64,000 nt of DNA, taken from the NCBI GenBank assembly GCA_964247975.1, contig CAXTWH010000014.1, positions 1-64,000 on the forward strand, written 5' to 3'. The DNA is from KBS-96 sp964247975 (lineage in GTDB: Bacteria > Acidobacteriota > Terriglobia > Bryobacterales > Bryobacteraceae). This document shows positions 55,002 through 63,122 of the stretch, in pieces. Numbering within the stretch: position 1 is the stretch's first letter; each line of letters opens with the position of its first letter. The translations under genes were made by a program, and so were the position numbers. The notes under the pieces were generated by a model. That model was not told the origin of the DNA. It saw nothing but the letters and a program-made list of their open reading frames with translations, and made no database searches.

Positions 55002-55961
55002 CTAAGCAGATTTATCATCCGGATATTCTTCATCCGTAATTAGCTGACCAGACTGCACCCAAGTTTGATCCTGAATCGGCGCGAGTTTCTGCTGCACCTC
55101 TTGAAGAACTTTGTGGTCCAGCGGTTTCGTAACGCTTTCGAGATTTCGCTGTAGTTCAGCAGTGGTCACCATGCCGACCAACGTTGTATGAATGCGTTGG
55201 TCGGCTAACGCAAACTGCAAGGCTAGGTCCGCCAAATCCTTGCCGTGTTCGCGGCAGAAAGCCGCTGTTTCGGCGCAAACCTGTTTTATCTTCTCTGAAG
55301 CTGGATGCCAGGAAGGTGGCCCATCGTTTGTCAACAACCCCATTGAAAGCGCAGCAGCATTAATCACTCCGATCTGTTCGCGTTCAAACCAAGGCAGCAA
55401 ACGCTGCAAGCTGGTGTTGTTCAATGAATAATGGCAGTAAGACAAAAGCACATCAACGGTTGTTTTATTCAGGATTTCCGGATAAATTTTTAATGGAAAT
55501 CCGGTAACGCCGACGAATCGCACTTTGCCTGCTTCCTGCAGTTTTCGCAATGCGGGTAAAGCTTCCTCAATCACCTGCGTCAGGCTGCCAAACTCAATAT
55601 CGTGGCACTGCACAATGTCCAGATAATCGACGCCAAGCCGCGCCAGACTTTCATCCACGCTTGATAGAGTGCGCGCAAAAGAAAAATCAAATTCGGCTTG
55701 ACCGTAACGCCCGATTTTTGTTCCTAAGATGTAGCGGTCGCGGGAAATGCCGCGTAATGCCTCGCCTAATACCTTTTCTGAAAGCGTAAGCCCATAAAAG
55801 GGCGAAGTGTCATAGAAATTGATGCCGGCATCCAGAGCGGCATGAACCGTGCGGATGCATTCTTTTTTATTAACCTTCTGGAACACTCCTCCCAAAGGAG
55901 AACCGCCAAAGCTGAGGGTGGACACTTTTAGTCCTGTTTTGCCTAAAGTCCGATATTCCAT
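55002..55961 (-). CDS. L-galactose dehydrogenase-like aldo/keto reductase
   Basis: A 319-residue AKR with the full tetrad: Asp51 and Tyr56 (NFYDTSPFYG), Lys82 (LGTKIGRYG), His120 (IVQCHDIEFGSL). The stretches EEALPALRKLQEAGKVRFVG, LSYCHYSLNNTSLQRLLPW and ALSMGLLTNDGPPSWHPAS are strikingly like plant L-galactose dehydrogenase, which oxidises L-galactose to its 1,4-lactone. Bacterial relatives oxidise L-fucose, L-galactose or D-arabinose. The gene lies three bases upstream-adjacent to the allophanate hydrolase stop on the same strand order and converges with the propeller protein gene. Confidence 0.88.
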   Translation of the reverse strand: MEYRTLGKTGLKVSTLSFGGSPLGGVFQKVNKKECIRTVHAALDAGINFYDTSPFYGLTLSEKVLGEALRGISRDRYILGTKIGRYGQAEFDFSFARTLSSVDESLARLGVDYLDIVQCHDIEFGSLTQVIEEALPALRKLQEAGKVRFVGVTGFPLKIYPEILNKTTVDVLLSYCHYSLNNTSLQRLLPWFEREQIGVINAAALSMGLLTNDGPPSWHPASEKIKQVCAETAAFCREHGKDLADLALQFALADQRIHTTLVGMVTTAELQRNLESVTKPLDHKVLQEVQQKLAPIQDQTWVQSGQLITDEEYPDDKSA

Positions 55962-55964
55962 AAT

Positions 55965-57779
55965 TTACAATGCGCCGGCCTTATTTGAAGCCAAGTAACT
56001 GCGCCAACCTCCATATCGCGTAATGTCAGGCATTCCATCGATAGCATAGGTTTCGCAGATGAAGCCTTTTACGATTTCTCCATCAGCCAAAACGCAGGAC
56101 CCAATCGCTAAGGGCGGCGGAACTGCCGCCACAAAGCTGCCGAAATGTTTATCCGGCACTGCCCATACTTCCACCTCAATTCCCGGCCCTTGAAAGCCCG
56201 GTACGCGCACCAGCCCCGGCTTCAGTGGCTTAGTGTTAGTCAGCGCGAAACAGCGGTAATCGGCTGCAGTGCGGGTAGTCTGCAGCAGCACTGCGTTCCG
56301 TTCTGTTAACTGATAATTCAAAGGCTGTCCTGTCAAATGCGCGCCCACTACGGCCAGCTTGGTCCAACCCACTTCGCCATCCGGCGCACGGTAAGGCCGC
56401 GCTTCCGTTAATAACAGGATACGGGCTCCGCTGAATGAATTTCGATTTCTTTGTATCCGGTCCGCCAGAACCAGCAGATTCTGATCACTGAAAGCAGGCG
56501 CGATCAGCATTACGCCAAAAGCAAGCCCGTTCGAGTAGAAACCGGCAGGAACAGCAACCGCGCTCAGATCCAGCAAGTTCACAAAATTCGTGTAATAGCC
56601 GAGGTTTGAATTGAGTTTTACCGGTTCTCTGTTGACTTGCTCAATCGTGTACGTGGTCGGTGCCGTTGGCAAAATTAAGACATCTATGCTTTGCCAGTAT
56701 TCGCTTGTTTTCTGCGCCAAAAACTTCAAACGATATTCCGCCTGGTATGCTTCTGCCGCTGAGTAGTGTTCTGATTGAGTGATAATAGCCGCCACTGTTG
56801 GGTTTACATCAGCGTTGTGCGTTTTAACAAATTCCCCAACGGAAGCAAATCGCTCCGCTACATAGGGGCCGCCATACAATAATTCCGCCGCTTGCCGAAA
56901 TGGAACAAAATCAATTTCGTGAATTTCTGATCCTTGTTCACGCAACCGCTTTACCGTATCGTTGAAAATCTTTTCCGCTTCATGATCCCCGAAAAACTCA
57001 AGCTGTGAAGCATGTGGCACTCCGAACCGCACCGGCCTGATGGGAAGCGGCGGAGCGGCTGACCACTGGCGGCTATAAACGTCTTGTGCATCCCAACCTT
57101 TTGCCGCATCAAATACTGCCGCTCCATCGGAAGCAGTCAGTGCAAAAATCGAAACGCAATCCAATGAACGGCAGGCTGGCACAACACCCGACATGCTTAA
57201 TAAGCCGCGCGACGGTTTCAACCCGATTATGTTGTTGAATGCTGCCGGTACCCGGCCAGAACCCGCTGTATCAGTGCCAAGCGAAAAACTGACCAGCCCT
57301 TTCGCTACCGCCACCGCTGAACCTGAACTGGAACCGCCGGAAATGTAGTCAGGGTTGAACACAGAGGAACAAGCGCCATAAGGTGAGCGCGTTCCTACCA
57401 GCCCGGTGGCAAACTGATCGAGGTTGGTTTTGCCGATTAAGATTGCTCCGGCATCAATCAATTTTTGCACCACAAACGCAGTACGCTCAGGAGTGTAGGC
57501 ATATGCCGGGCAGCCTGCGGTTGTCAGCAGGCCGGCAACATCAATGTTGTCCTTTACCGCGAATGGAACGCCGTACAACGGTCCTGGATGCGCTCCTTGT
57601 ATTGCACGCGCCCGCTCTATTGCTTCCTCACGCGGCACCAGCGAAATCCAGATCGGGTGTAGCAGCTCTTTTTCGATCCGGTCATAAATCTGGTGAACTA
57701 CCTGTTCCGGTTTGGCGCGTCCTGCTCGGTAGAAAGATTGAAGCAGCGAGATGGAAAGGTTCGCAAGGTGCTCTGTCAT
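55965..57779 (-). CDS. atzF: Allophanate hydrolase (AtzF-type)
   Basis: A 604-residue amidase-signature enzyme with the C-terminal allophanate-specific domain. The Ser-cisSer-Lys triad is visible: Lys76 in VPFAVKDNIDVAG, the GGSSSGSAVAVA serine near 150, and Ser174 in GTDTAGSGRVPA. The C-terminal part includes VVGAHLTGQPLNYQLTER and VPGFQGPGIEVEVWAVP, typical of AtzF/DUR1. It hydrolyses allophanate to CO2 and ammonia. The ATG at 57779 overlaps the carboxylase stop by four bases (57776-57779), so production is coupled, and it is the last enzyme of the pathway. Confidence 0.95.
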   Translation of the reverse strand: MTEHLANLSISLLQSFYRAGRAKPEQVVHQIYDRIEKELLHPIWISLVPREEAIERARAIQGAHPGPLYGVPFAVKDNIDVAGLLTTAGCPAYAYTPERTAFVVQKLIDAGAILIGKTNLDQFATGLVGTRSPYGACSSVFNPDYISGGSSSGSAVAVAKGLVSFSLGTDTAGSGRVPAAFNNIIGLKPSRGLLSMSGVVPACRSLDCVSIFALTASDGAAVFDAAKGWDAQDVYSRQWSAAPPLPIRPVRFGVPHASQLEFFGDHEAEKIFNDTVKRLREQGSEIHEIDFVPFRQAAELLYGGPYVAERFASVGEFVKTHNADVNPTVAAIITQSEHYSAAEAYQAEYRLKFLAQKTSEYWQSIDVLILPTAPTTYTIEQVNREPVKLNSNLGYYTNFVNLLDLSAVAVPAGFYSNGLAFGVMLIAPAFSDQNLLVLADRIQRNRNSFSGARILLLTEARPYRAPDGEVGWTKLAVVGAHLTGQPLNYQLTERNAVLLQTTRTAADYRCFALTNTKPLKPGLVRVPGFQGPGIEVEVWAVPDKHFGSFVAAVPPPLAIGSCVLADGEIVKGFICETYAIDGMPDITRYGGWRSYLASNKAGAL

Positions 57780-60700
57780 TGTTTTTCCTGCGGACGGTAC
57801 ACCAGCAATGGCTGCCCGGCTGTAACCATCGCACCCGACTGACAGAGAACATTTACTACTTGCCCCGCTTGCGGCGCAAGAACCGCGATTTCCATTTTCA
57901 TGGCTTCCAGAATAAGAACGCGCTGGCCGGAGCTGACCGCGCTGCCGGAATCTGTTTCGAGCTTCCATACGGAGGCGGTAGCAGGCGAACGCAGCACAGC
58001 GCAGCCAGGCGGGATTTCCTGTTCAGTATCTACCGGCGCATCCGTTTCTGCTTCTGTTTGGTTGAACTCGCCCTGCGCTGCCCATCGTGCGCGTTCCTCG
58101 GCAAAAGCTTCACTCTGCTGCGAACGGAACACTTGTATTTCGGCGTTGTTATCATCCAAAAACTTCTGATAATCGCGAAGGCGGAATTCCTCCTGCTCGA
58201 TCTTCAGCTTCAGCCGCCCCAAAGGAAACTCGCGGCGCATGTGGAGCAGTTCATCGGCTTCCACCGGATAAAAACGAACCTGATCGAAAAAGCGAAGCAG
58301 CCAGGGCCTACCCGCCTCAAAGTCGGCAGTTGCCTTATAAGAATTCCACATCTGCACGGTGCGGCCCACAAACTGGTAGCCGCCCGGACCTTCCATGCCG
58401 TACACGCACAGATACGCACCGCCGATGCCAACCGCGTTTTCGGGCGTCCAAGTACGCGCCGGATTGTATTTGGTAGTCACCAAACGGTGCCGTGGATCAA
58501 TCGGCGTAGCCACCGGCGCGCCCAGGTACACATCGCCCAAGCCCAGCACTAAATAACTGGCATTGAACACAATCCGGTGAACGTCTTCGATTGAGTTCAA
58601 ACCGTTAATGCGGCGAATAAATTCCAGATTGCTCGGGCACCAGGGCGCATCGGGCCGCACTGAACTCATGTACCGGCGGATGGCCAACTGTGTGGCCGGG
58701 TCATCCCATGATAAGGGCAGATGAACAATTCTGGTGGGAACCGAAATATTGCCGGCGTCAGGCAGTTGATTCATTAATAGATCAATTTGCTTCAGCAGGC
58801 GATCGCGGCTGAGAATCCGGCTAGTGTAGTGAATCTGCAATGAGCGAATACCGGGAGTCAGCTCAATAATGCCCTCAATCGGGTTCTGTTCGAGTTGTTG
58901 CATCAGCGCATGAACGCGGAAGCGCAGCGCTAAATCAAGAACCGGCTGCCCAAACTCAATCAATAGGTATTTGTCGCCTGCCGCCCGGCAGGTGTAAGCG
59001 AGTTTGTTTTCCTGCCGCAGAACGGCGGGTTCAACCTCACCGGCATCTTCTTCCACCGTGGGAAGCGGCGCGGATAGAGTTTGAACGGAACGGTCTACAG
59101 TGGTTTCCAGCGCACCAGCTTGCTCTTCTGTCAACCGAACGAAGTGAACGGAATCGCCGGGGCTAAGCTGCCCCATCTTCCAAAGCTCAGCGTCAACAAT
59201 CACCGCCGGACAAACGAACCCACCGAGGCTGGGGCCATCGGGACCAAGCAGAACCGGCATATCACCGGTAAAGTCAACGGAACCAATCGCATACGCATTG
59301 TCGTGGATGTTGGAAGGGTGCAGCCCGGCTTCGCCTCCATCCTGCCGCGCCCAGCGAGGTTTCGGGCCGATGAGCCGCACCCCGGTACGGCTGGAATTGT
59401 GGTGAACCCGCCACGGTGTAGCAAAGAACGCGGCGATATCTTCTTCGGTGAAGAAATCGGGAGCGCCGTGCGGACCATACAAAACTCCAACAGTCCAATT
59501 CTTGGTCAGGTTAGGCCGTGCTTCCGGCGGCAAACTAGGTGTAACTTCTGTTTGCTGTGGATCATTTCTCAGCGAAAGAATATCGCCCGTTCTTAACTGC
59601 CGCCCGGCGGTTCCGCCGAAATTGCCAAGCGTGAAAGTGGTGGCGCTGCCCAGATAGCGCGGCGCGTCGAACCCGCCTTTCACCAGCAGATAAGTTCTCG
59701 CGCCGGGTCCATTTACTGGCCCCAGTTGCAACGTGCTTCCGGCGCTTACAGTGATCACGGTCCAAAGCGGAATCGCCGCGCCATCGAGCTTCGGCTGCAT
59801 ATCCGCGCCAGCTACCACAATCTGCATTTCCTGCAAAAATTGCAGCGAAGGACCAGCCAAAGTGCATTCCAGGCCCGGCGCTTCCACCGGATTTCCCAAT
59901 AGTTGATTGCCTAAACGAAACGACAGCGAATCCATCGGACCGGAAGGCGGCACGCCTACCGCCCAATAGCCCAACCGCCCTGGGTACTCCTGCATGATGG
60001 TGAGGACGCCCGGCTCCATCACGCGAACGGCGCGGGGTTGAAACGTGAAGTTGTCAAGCAGCCGGGTAGTGACTCCGCCTTCCACAAAACGCGAATCGGC
60101 CACCACCGCTTGCAAAAAACTCAAGTTGGTTTCAATGCCGCTCAACCGGGTTTCCGTTAAAGCGCGTTGAAGTTTCAACAACGCTTCCGTTCGCGTTTCA
60201 CCCCGCGTAATGATCTTTGCAAGTAAAGGATCATAAAACGGAGTCACTTCGCTGCCGGTTTCAATCCAGGTTTCACAGCGCGTATTAGGCGGAGGAACAA
60301 ATTCCGTCACGCGTCCACTCGATGGTTGAAAATCCTGCAATGGATTTTCGGCATACACGCGCACCTGCACCGAAGCGCCCTGGGGTTTCACCTGAAGTTG
60401 TGAAAGAGGCGGCAAGCTGCCATCGCCCAGTCGAACCATCCACTCCACGAGATCAATGCCGGTTACTTCTTCTGTGACGCCATGCTCCACTTGCAGCCGG
60501 GTGTTTACTTCCAGAAAATAAAACTGCTCGGTATCAGTGTCATAAATAAACTCCACGGTGCCTGCTGACCGGTAGTTCACCGATTGCATCACGCCGGTTG
60601 CTACCTGGTGCAGATGCTCGCGCACCGAGTCCGCCAGAAACGGCGCAGGGGTTTCTTCAATCACCTTTTGGTTACGGCGTTGAACGGAACAGTCCCGTTC

Positions 60701-61372
60701 GCCCAGGGCAATCACTTCCCCTTGCCCATCGCCAAAAATCTGCACTTCAATGTGCCGCCCGCGAGCTACAAATTTTTCCAGGTAAATGCCGGAGCCTTTG
60801 AAGTGCGTTTCGCTCAACCGCAGCACGGATTGGTAAGCATCGCGGAGTTCCGCCTCGTTCTGGCATAAGCGCATCCCGATGCCGCCGCCGCCGCCAGCAC
60901 TTTTCAGCATCACCGGATAGCCGATGCGCGCTGCTTCCCTTACTGCTTGCTCCGCATCGCCCAATAAACCGGTTCCCGGTAGAATCGGCGCTTGGCAGTT
61001 AATCGCAATGTCACGCGCCGTATTCTTTAATCCGAACTGGCGGATTTGTTCCGGCATCGGCCCTAGAAACACTAAACCTGCTGTTTCACAGGCTTGCGCG
61101 AAATCAGGATTTTCGCTTAGAAAGCCATAACCAGGATGAACAGCTTGCGCACCCGTTTTGGAAGCGGCAGCCAGAATCGCTTCTGCGTTCAGATAACTTT
61201 GCGCGGCAGGCGCAGGTCCGATGCAAACCGCTTCTCCCGCCATTTCCACGTGCTTCGCGCCAGCATCCGCTTCGGAATAAACTGCTACCGGCGCAATGCT
61301 TAATTTCCGCAGCGTGCGCATAATGCGGCAAGCCACCACGCCGCGATTAGCGATTAAAACTTTCTGAAACAA
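57776..61372 (-). CDS. Biotin-dependent urea/guanidine carboxylase
   Basis: A 1198-residue single-chain carboxylase. Residues 1-450: biotin carboxylase (VLIANRGVVACRIMRTLRKL, ATP-grasp KSAGGGGGIGMRL, TGIDLVEWMVRLGDG). About 460-780: AHS2 carboxyltransferase half (MQEYPGRLGYWAVGVPPSGP). About 800-1060: AHS1 half (VLGLGDVYLGAPVATPIDPR, EGPGGYQFVGRTVQMW). About 1120-1198: biotinyl domain with Lys1159 in LEAMKMEIAV. I start it at TTG 61372, which has GAGG six bases upstream; the GTT-like frame further up overlaps the previous gene. Partnered DUF1989 genes suggest guanidine rather than urea as the true substrate. Confidence 0.93.
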   Translation of the reverse strand: MFQKVLIANRGVVACRIMRTLRKLSIAPVAVYSEADAGAKHVEMAGEAVCIGPAPAAQSYLNAEAILAAASKTGAQAVHPGYGFLSENPDFAQACETAGLVFLGPMPEQIRQFGLKNTARDIAINCQAPILPGTGLLGDAEQAVREAARIGYPVMLKSAGGGGGIGMRLCQNEAELRDAYQSVLRLSETHFKGSGIYLEKFVARGRHIEVQIFGDGQGEVIALGERDCSVQRRNQKVIEETPAPFLADSVREHLHQVATGVMQSVNYRSAGTVEFIYDTDTEQFYFLEVNTRLQVEHGVTEEVTGIDLVEWMVRLGDGSLPPLSQLQVKPQGASVQVRVYAENPLQDFQPSSGRVTEFVPPPNTRCETWIETGSEVTPFYDPLLAKIITRGETRTEALLKLQRALTETRLSGIETNLSFLQAVVADSRFVEGGVTTRLLDNFTFQPRAVRVMEPGVLTIMQEYPGRLGYWAVGVPPSGPMDSLSFRLGNQLLGNPVEAPGLECTLAGPSLQFLQEMQIVVAGADMQPKLDGAAIPLWTVITVSAGSTLQLGPVNGPGARTYLLVKGGFDAPRYLGSATTFTLGNFGGTAGRQLRTGDILSLRNDPQQTEVTPSLPPEARPNLTKNWTVGVLYGPHGAPDFFTEEDIAAFFATPWRVHHNSSRTGVRLIGPKPRWARQDGGEAGLHPSNIHDNAYAIGSVDFTGDMPVLLGPDGPSLGGFVCPAVIVDAELWKMGQLSPGDSVHFVRLTEEQAGALETTVDRSVQTLSAPLPTVEEDAGEVEPAVLRQENKLAYTCRAAGDKYLLIEFGQPVLDLALRFRVHALMQQLEQNPIEGIIELTPGIRSLQIHYTSRILSRDRLLKQIDLLMNQLPDAGNISVPTRIVHLPLSWDDPATQLAIRRYMSSVRPDAPWCPSNLEFIRRINGLNSIEDVHRIVFNASYLVLGLGDVYLGAPVATPIDPRHRLVTTKYNPARTWTPENAVGIGGAYLCVYGMEGPGGYQFVGRTVQMWNSYKATADFEAGRPWLLRFFDQVRFYPVEADELLHMRREFPLGRLKLKIEQEEFRLRDYQKFLDDNNAEIQVFRSQQSEAFAEERARWAAQGEFNQTEAETDAPVDTEQEIPPGCAVLRSPATASVWKLETDSGSAVSSGQRVLILEAMKMEIAVLAPQAGQVVNVLCQSGAMVTAGQPLLVYRPQEKQ

Positions 61373-61382
61373 AAGGGTCCTC

Positions 61383-62039
61383 TTATTTTTCGCCGTTCCA
61401 AACAAGCAAACGCACCGGCGTAGGATTGTAAGCGTTGCAGGGATTGTTCAATTGCGGGCAGTTGCTGATCAACGCCAGAACATTCATATCGGCGCGCATT
61501 TCCACGTATTTGCCTGCCTCGGAAATGCCGTCCGCAAAAGTGAGTTTGCCTTCCGGCGTTACCGGCACGTTCATAAAGAAATTGATGTTGCTGCCCACAT
61601 CGCGTTTGCTCAATCCGTAGCTGCTGTGAACCACTGCCCGCAAAAAGCTTTGCCGACAGGCGTGCATGTACCGCTTTTCCAGCGCATAGCGCACGGTGTT
61701 GCTTTCGGTGGAACACGCGCCGCCTAACGTGTCATGTCGCCCGCAGGTATCGGCAGTAACGGTGAGCAGGGAACGGGACAGGTTTGACATCAACTGCGTT
61801 CCCGCCGTCAGGTAAATATTTTTCTGGTGAACAATGGTGTCAGTGGCGCTGTAACGTTCGGCAGTATCGTCCGCATTGTAAAAGAAAGTATCCACCGCTT
61901 GATTGCCGTGGAGGTCCACAATGCGGAACACCTGCCCGGCTTCGATCCGGTAAATCCAAGGTTCGCCCGCTTCCAACTCGAAATCGTAAACCGCTTTTTC
62001 CGGGTCCAATGAACTTTCAATGATGTTGCGATCTGGCAT
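61383..62039 (-). CDS. DUF1989 urea/guanidine carboxylase-associated protein (second copy)
   Basis: A 218-residue protein from the ATG at 62039 (AGGGAAC upstream). Motifs: DLHGNQAVDTFFYN, TDTIVHQKNIYLTAGTQLMS, ADTCGRHDTLGGACS, NINFFMNVPVTPEGK and EMRADMNVLALISNCPQ. DUF1989 pairs beside carboxylase and allophanate hydrolase genes are now known in Pseudomonas as the two subunits of carboxyguanidine deiminase (CgdAB). Cys and His residues in ADTCGRHD suit a metal site. It lies ten bases before the carboxylase start, as the second gene of the operon. Confidence 0.88.
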   Translation of the reverse strand: MPDRNIIESSLDPEKAVYDFELEAGEPWIYRIEAGQVFRIVDLHGNQAVDTFFYNADDTAERYSATDTIVHQKNIYLTAGTQLMSNLSRSLLTVTADTCGRHDTLGGACSTESNTVRYALEKRYMHACRQSFLRAVVHSSYGLSKRDVGSNINFFMNVPVTPEGKLTFADGISEAGKYVEMRADMNVLALISNCPQLNNPCNAYNPTPVRLLVWNGEK

Positions 62040-62061
62040 GATGTTGTTCCCTGTTCCCAAG

Positions 62062-62793
62062 TTAGAGGAAATACCGCTCCGTATTAATAAACCCGCGAGC
62101 GTTTTCGGGGCGCGACAACCGGCAGGGATCATCCGGCGCAGGCGGCGGTACCCGGCGAATGGAAACAACCACCGGCTTAGGGTCGTACTCAGGATCAGGA
62201 TCAAGCGGGTGCTGGCAGGTATCAAGCACCACCAGCGTATTCATTTCAGCCCGAAGCTCGACATATTGGCCCGGCTGCGAATTGTTGGGAACGTAATTTA
62301 AGGAACCGTCATCGCCAACTACTACTTTGCTGAAGAAATTAATATTGGCGGGAAGATCGCGCAGCGTTAAGCCGAATTTTTCCAGCTCGATCAAAAAATT
62401 ATCCCGCGAGTTCCGGTAGAAATTGTTGCGAAACTGCTGATATCGTTTTAGGCCATACTTGTGCGCCCCGGCAGCCGCGTCGGAATGCCCGCATAAAGGG
62501 TCATGCCAGCCGCAGGTATCTTCCGTGATGGAGCAAAGAATCCGCCCCATATCGGAGTACAGAACAAACCCTTTGGTCAAGTGAGCGATATGCTGCGCTT
62601 TCAGGGTATCCGGCATATTGTAGCGTTCCGCCGGAATTTCAAAATTAAACAAAAGAATCCCCACATTCGCCCCGCCCTCCACATCGGTAATCCGCAGCGA
62701 AGTGCCGCGCTTCAGAACGTGCGACCAGGCGTCTCCGCCTTGTACACACTCTTCCCAGATTACGGACGAGTGAGAAGCCGTCTCGCTCCCCAT
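62062..62793 (-). CDS. DUF1989 urea/guanidine carboxylase-associated protein (first copy)
   Basis: A 243-residue paralogue of the downstream protein: ITDVEGGANVGILLFN, LTKGFVLYSDMGRILCSI, EDTCGWHDPLCGHSD, ANINFFSKVVVGDDG and LRAEMNTLVVLDTCQHPLDP. It matches the longer subunit of the DUF1989 pair and would form a heteromeric carboxyguanidine deiminase with the next gene product. GGAGG lies upstream of its ATG at 62793. It is the first recognisable protein gene of the operon, divergent from the ABC transporter gene. Confidence 0.88.
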   Translation of the reverse strand: MGSETASHSSVIWEECVQGGDAWSHVLKRGTSLRITDVEGGANVGILLFNFEIPAERYNMPDTLKAQHIAHLTKGFVLYSDMGRILCSITEDTCGWHDPLCGHSDAAAGAHKYGLKRYQQFRNNFYRNSRDNFLIELEKFGLTLRDLPANINFFSKVVVGDDGSLNYVPNNSQPGQYVELRAEMNTLVVLDTCQHPLDPDPEYDPKPVVVSIRRVPPPAPDDPCRLSRPENARGFINTERYFL

Positions 62794-62853
62794 AGATAAA
62801 CCTCCAATGAATACCTAAACACTGCTCAGGAATAAATTGCGTGTTGGAAATAA

Positions 62854-62949
62854 CTAAGCGCGGGCGGGAACAGGAGGTCCGCAGCAGACATCCATAGCGG
62901 TGATCCGCAGCAGAACGCGCAGAGAAATCTTTCGGCTTAAATCCGGCAG
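62854..62949 (-). CDS. Possible 31-residue leader peptide upstream of the carboxylase operon
   Basis: AAGGAG followed by five bases and CTG (62949) opens a 31-codon frame that ends at TAG 62854, about 60 bases before the first DUF1989 gene. The peptide is Arg/Leu-rich in the middle (SLRVLLRITAMD) and ends VCCGPPVPARA. An internal ATG at 62895 would give a 13-residue peptide. Cys or Arg codons could support translation-coupled attenuation. CTG is a poor start and no homologue is known to me, so this may be chance. Confidence 0.3.
   Translation of the reverse strand: MPDLSRKISLRVLLRITAMDVCCGPPVPARA
62878..62914. repeat. Direct repeat pair in the divergent control region
   Basis: TCCGCAGCAGA occurs at 62878-62888 and again at 62904-62914 (26-base period, about 2.5 helical turns). 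Such spaced direct repeats can be regulator binding sites; here both lie inside the possible leader peptide frame. Confidence 0.4.
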
Positions 62950-63122
62950 TGGTTCTCCTTGCGGCATAGAGGTATGGTGACAGATCGACGGCGGCAAACA
63001 CAAGGATCAAAGATATAAATAATTTCGATACGTGCGTGTCTTTACGCTTGCTATCCTAGCCTCAAGCCTTCTCAGGTTTGGCCACGTTTGCCGCCACCCT
63101 ACGCGACGGGTTGAATATTTTT

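Noticed and set aside
57383..58552. 389-codon open frame on the plus strand across atzF and the carboxylase
   Set aside because: It lies antisense to two strongly supported enzymes, has no recognisable domain, and its composition is what reverse-strand reading of a coding region gives.
63041..63120. TPP-like riboswitch, suggested by CTGAGA and CGTAGGG strings on the minus strand
   Set aside because: The order is reversed relative to the TPP aptamer and the remaining conserved blocks are absent.
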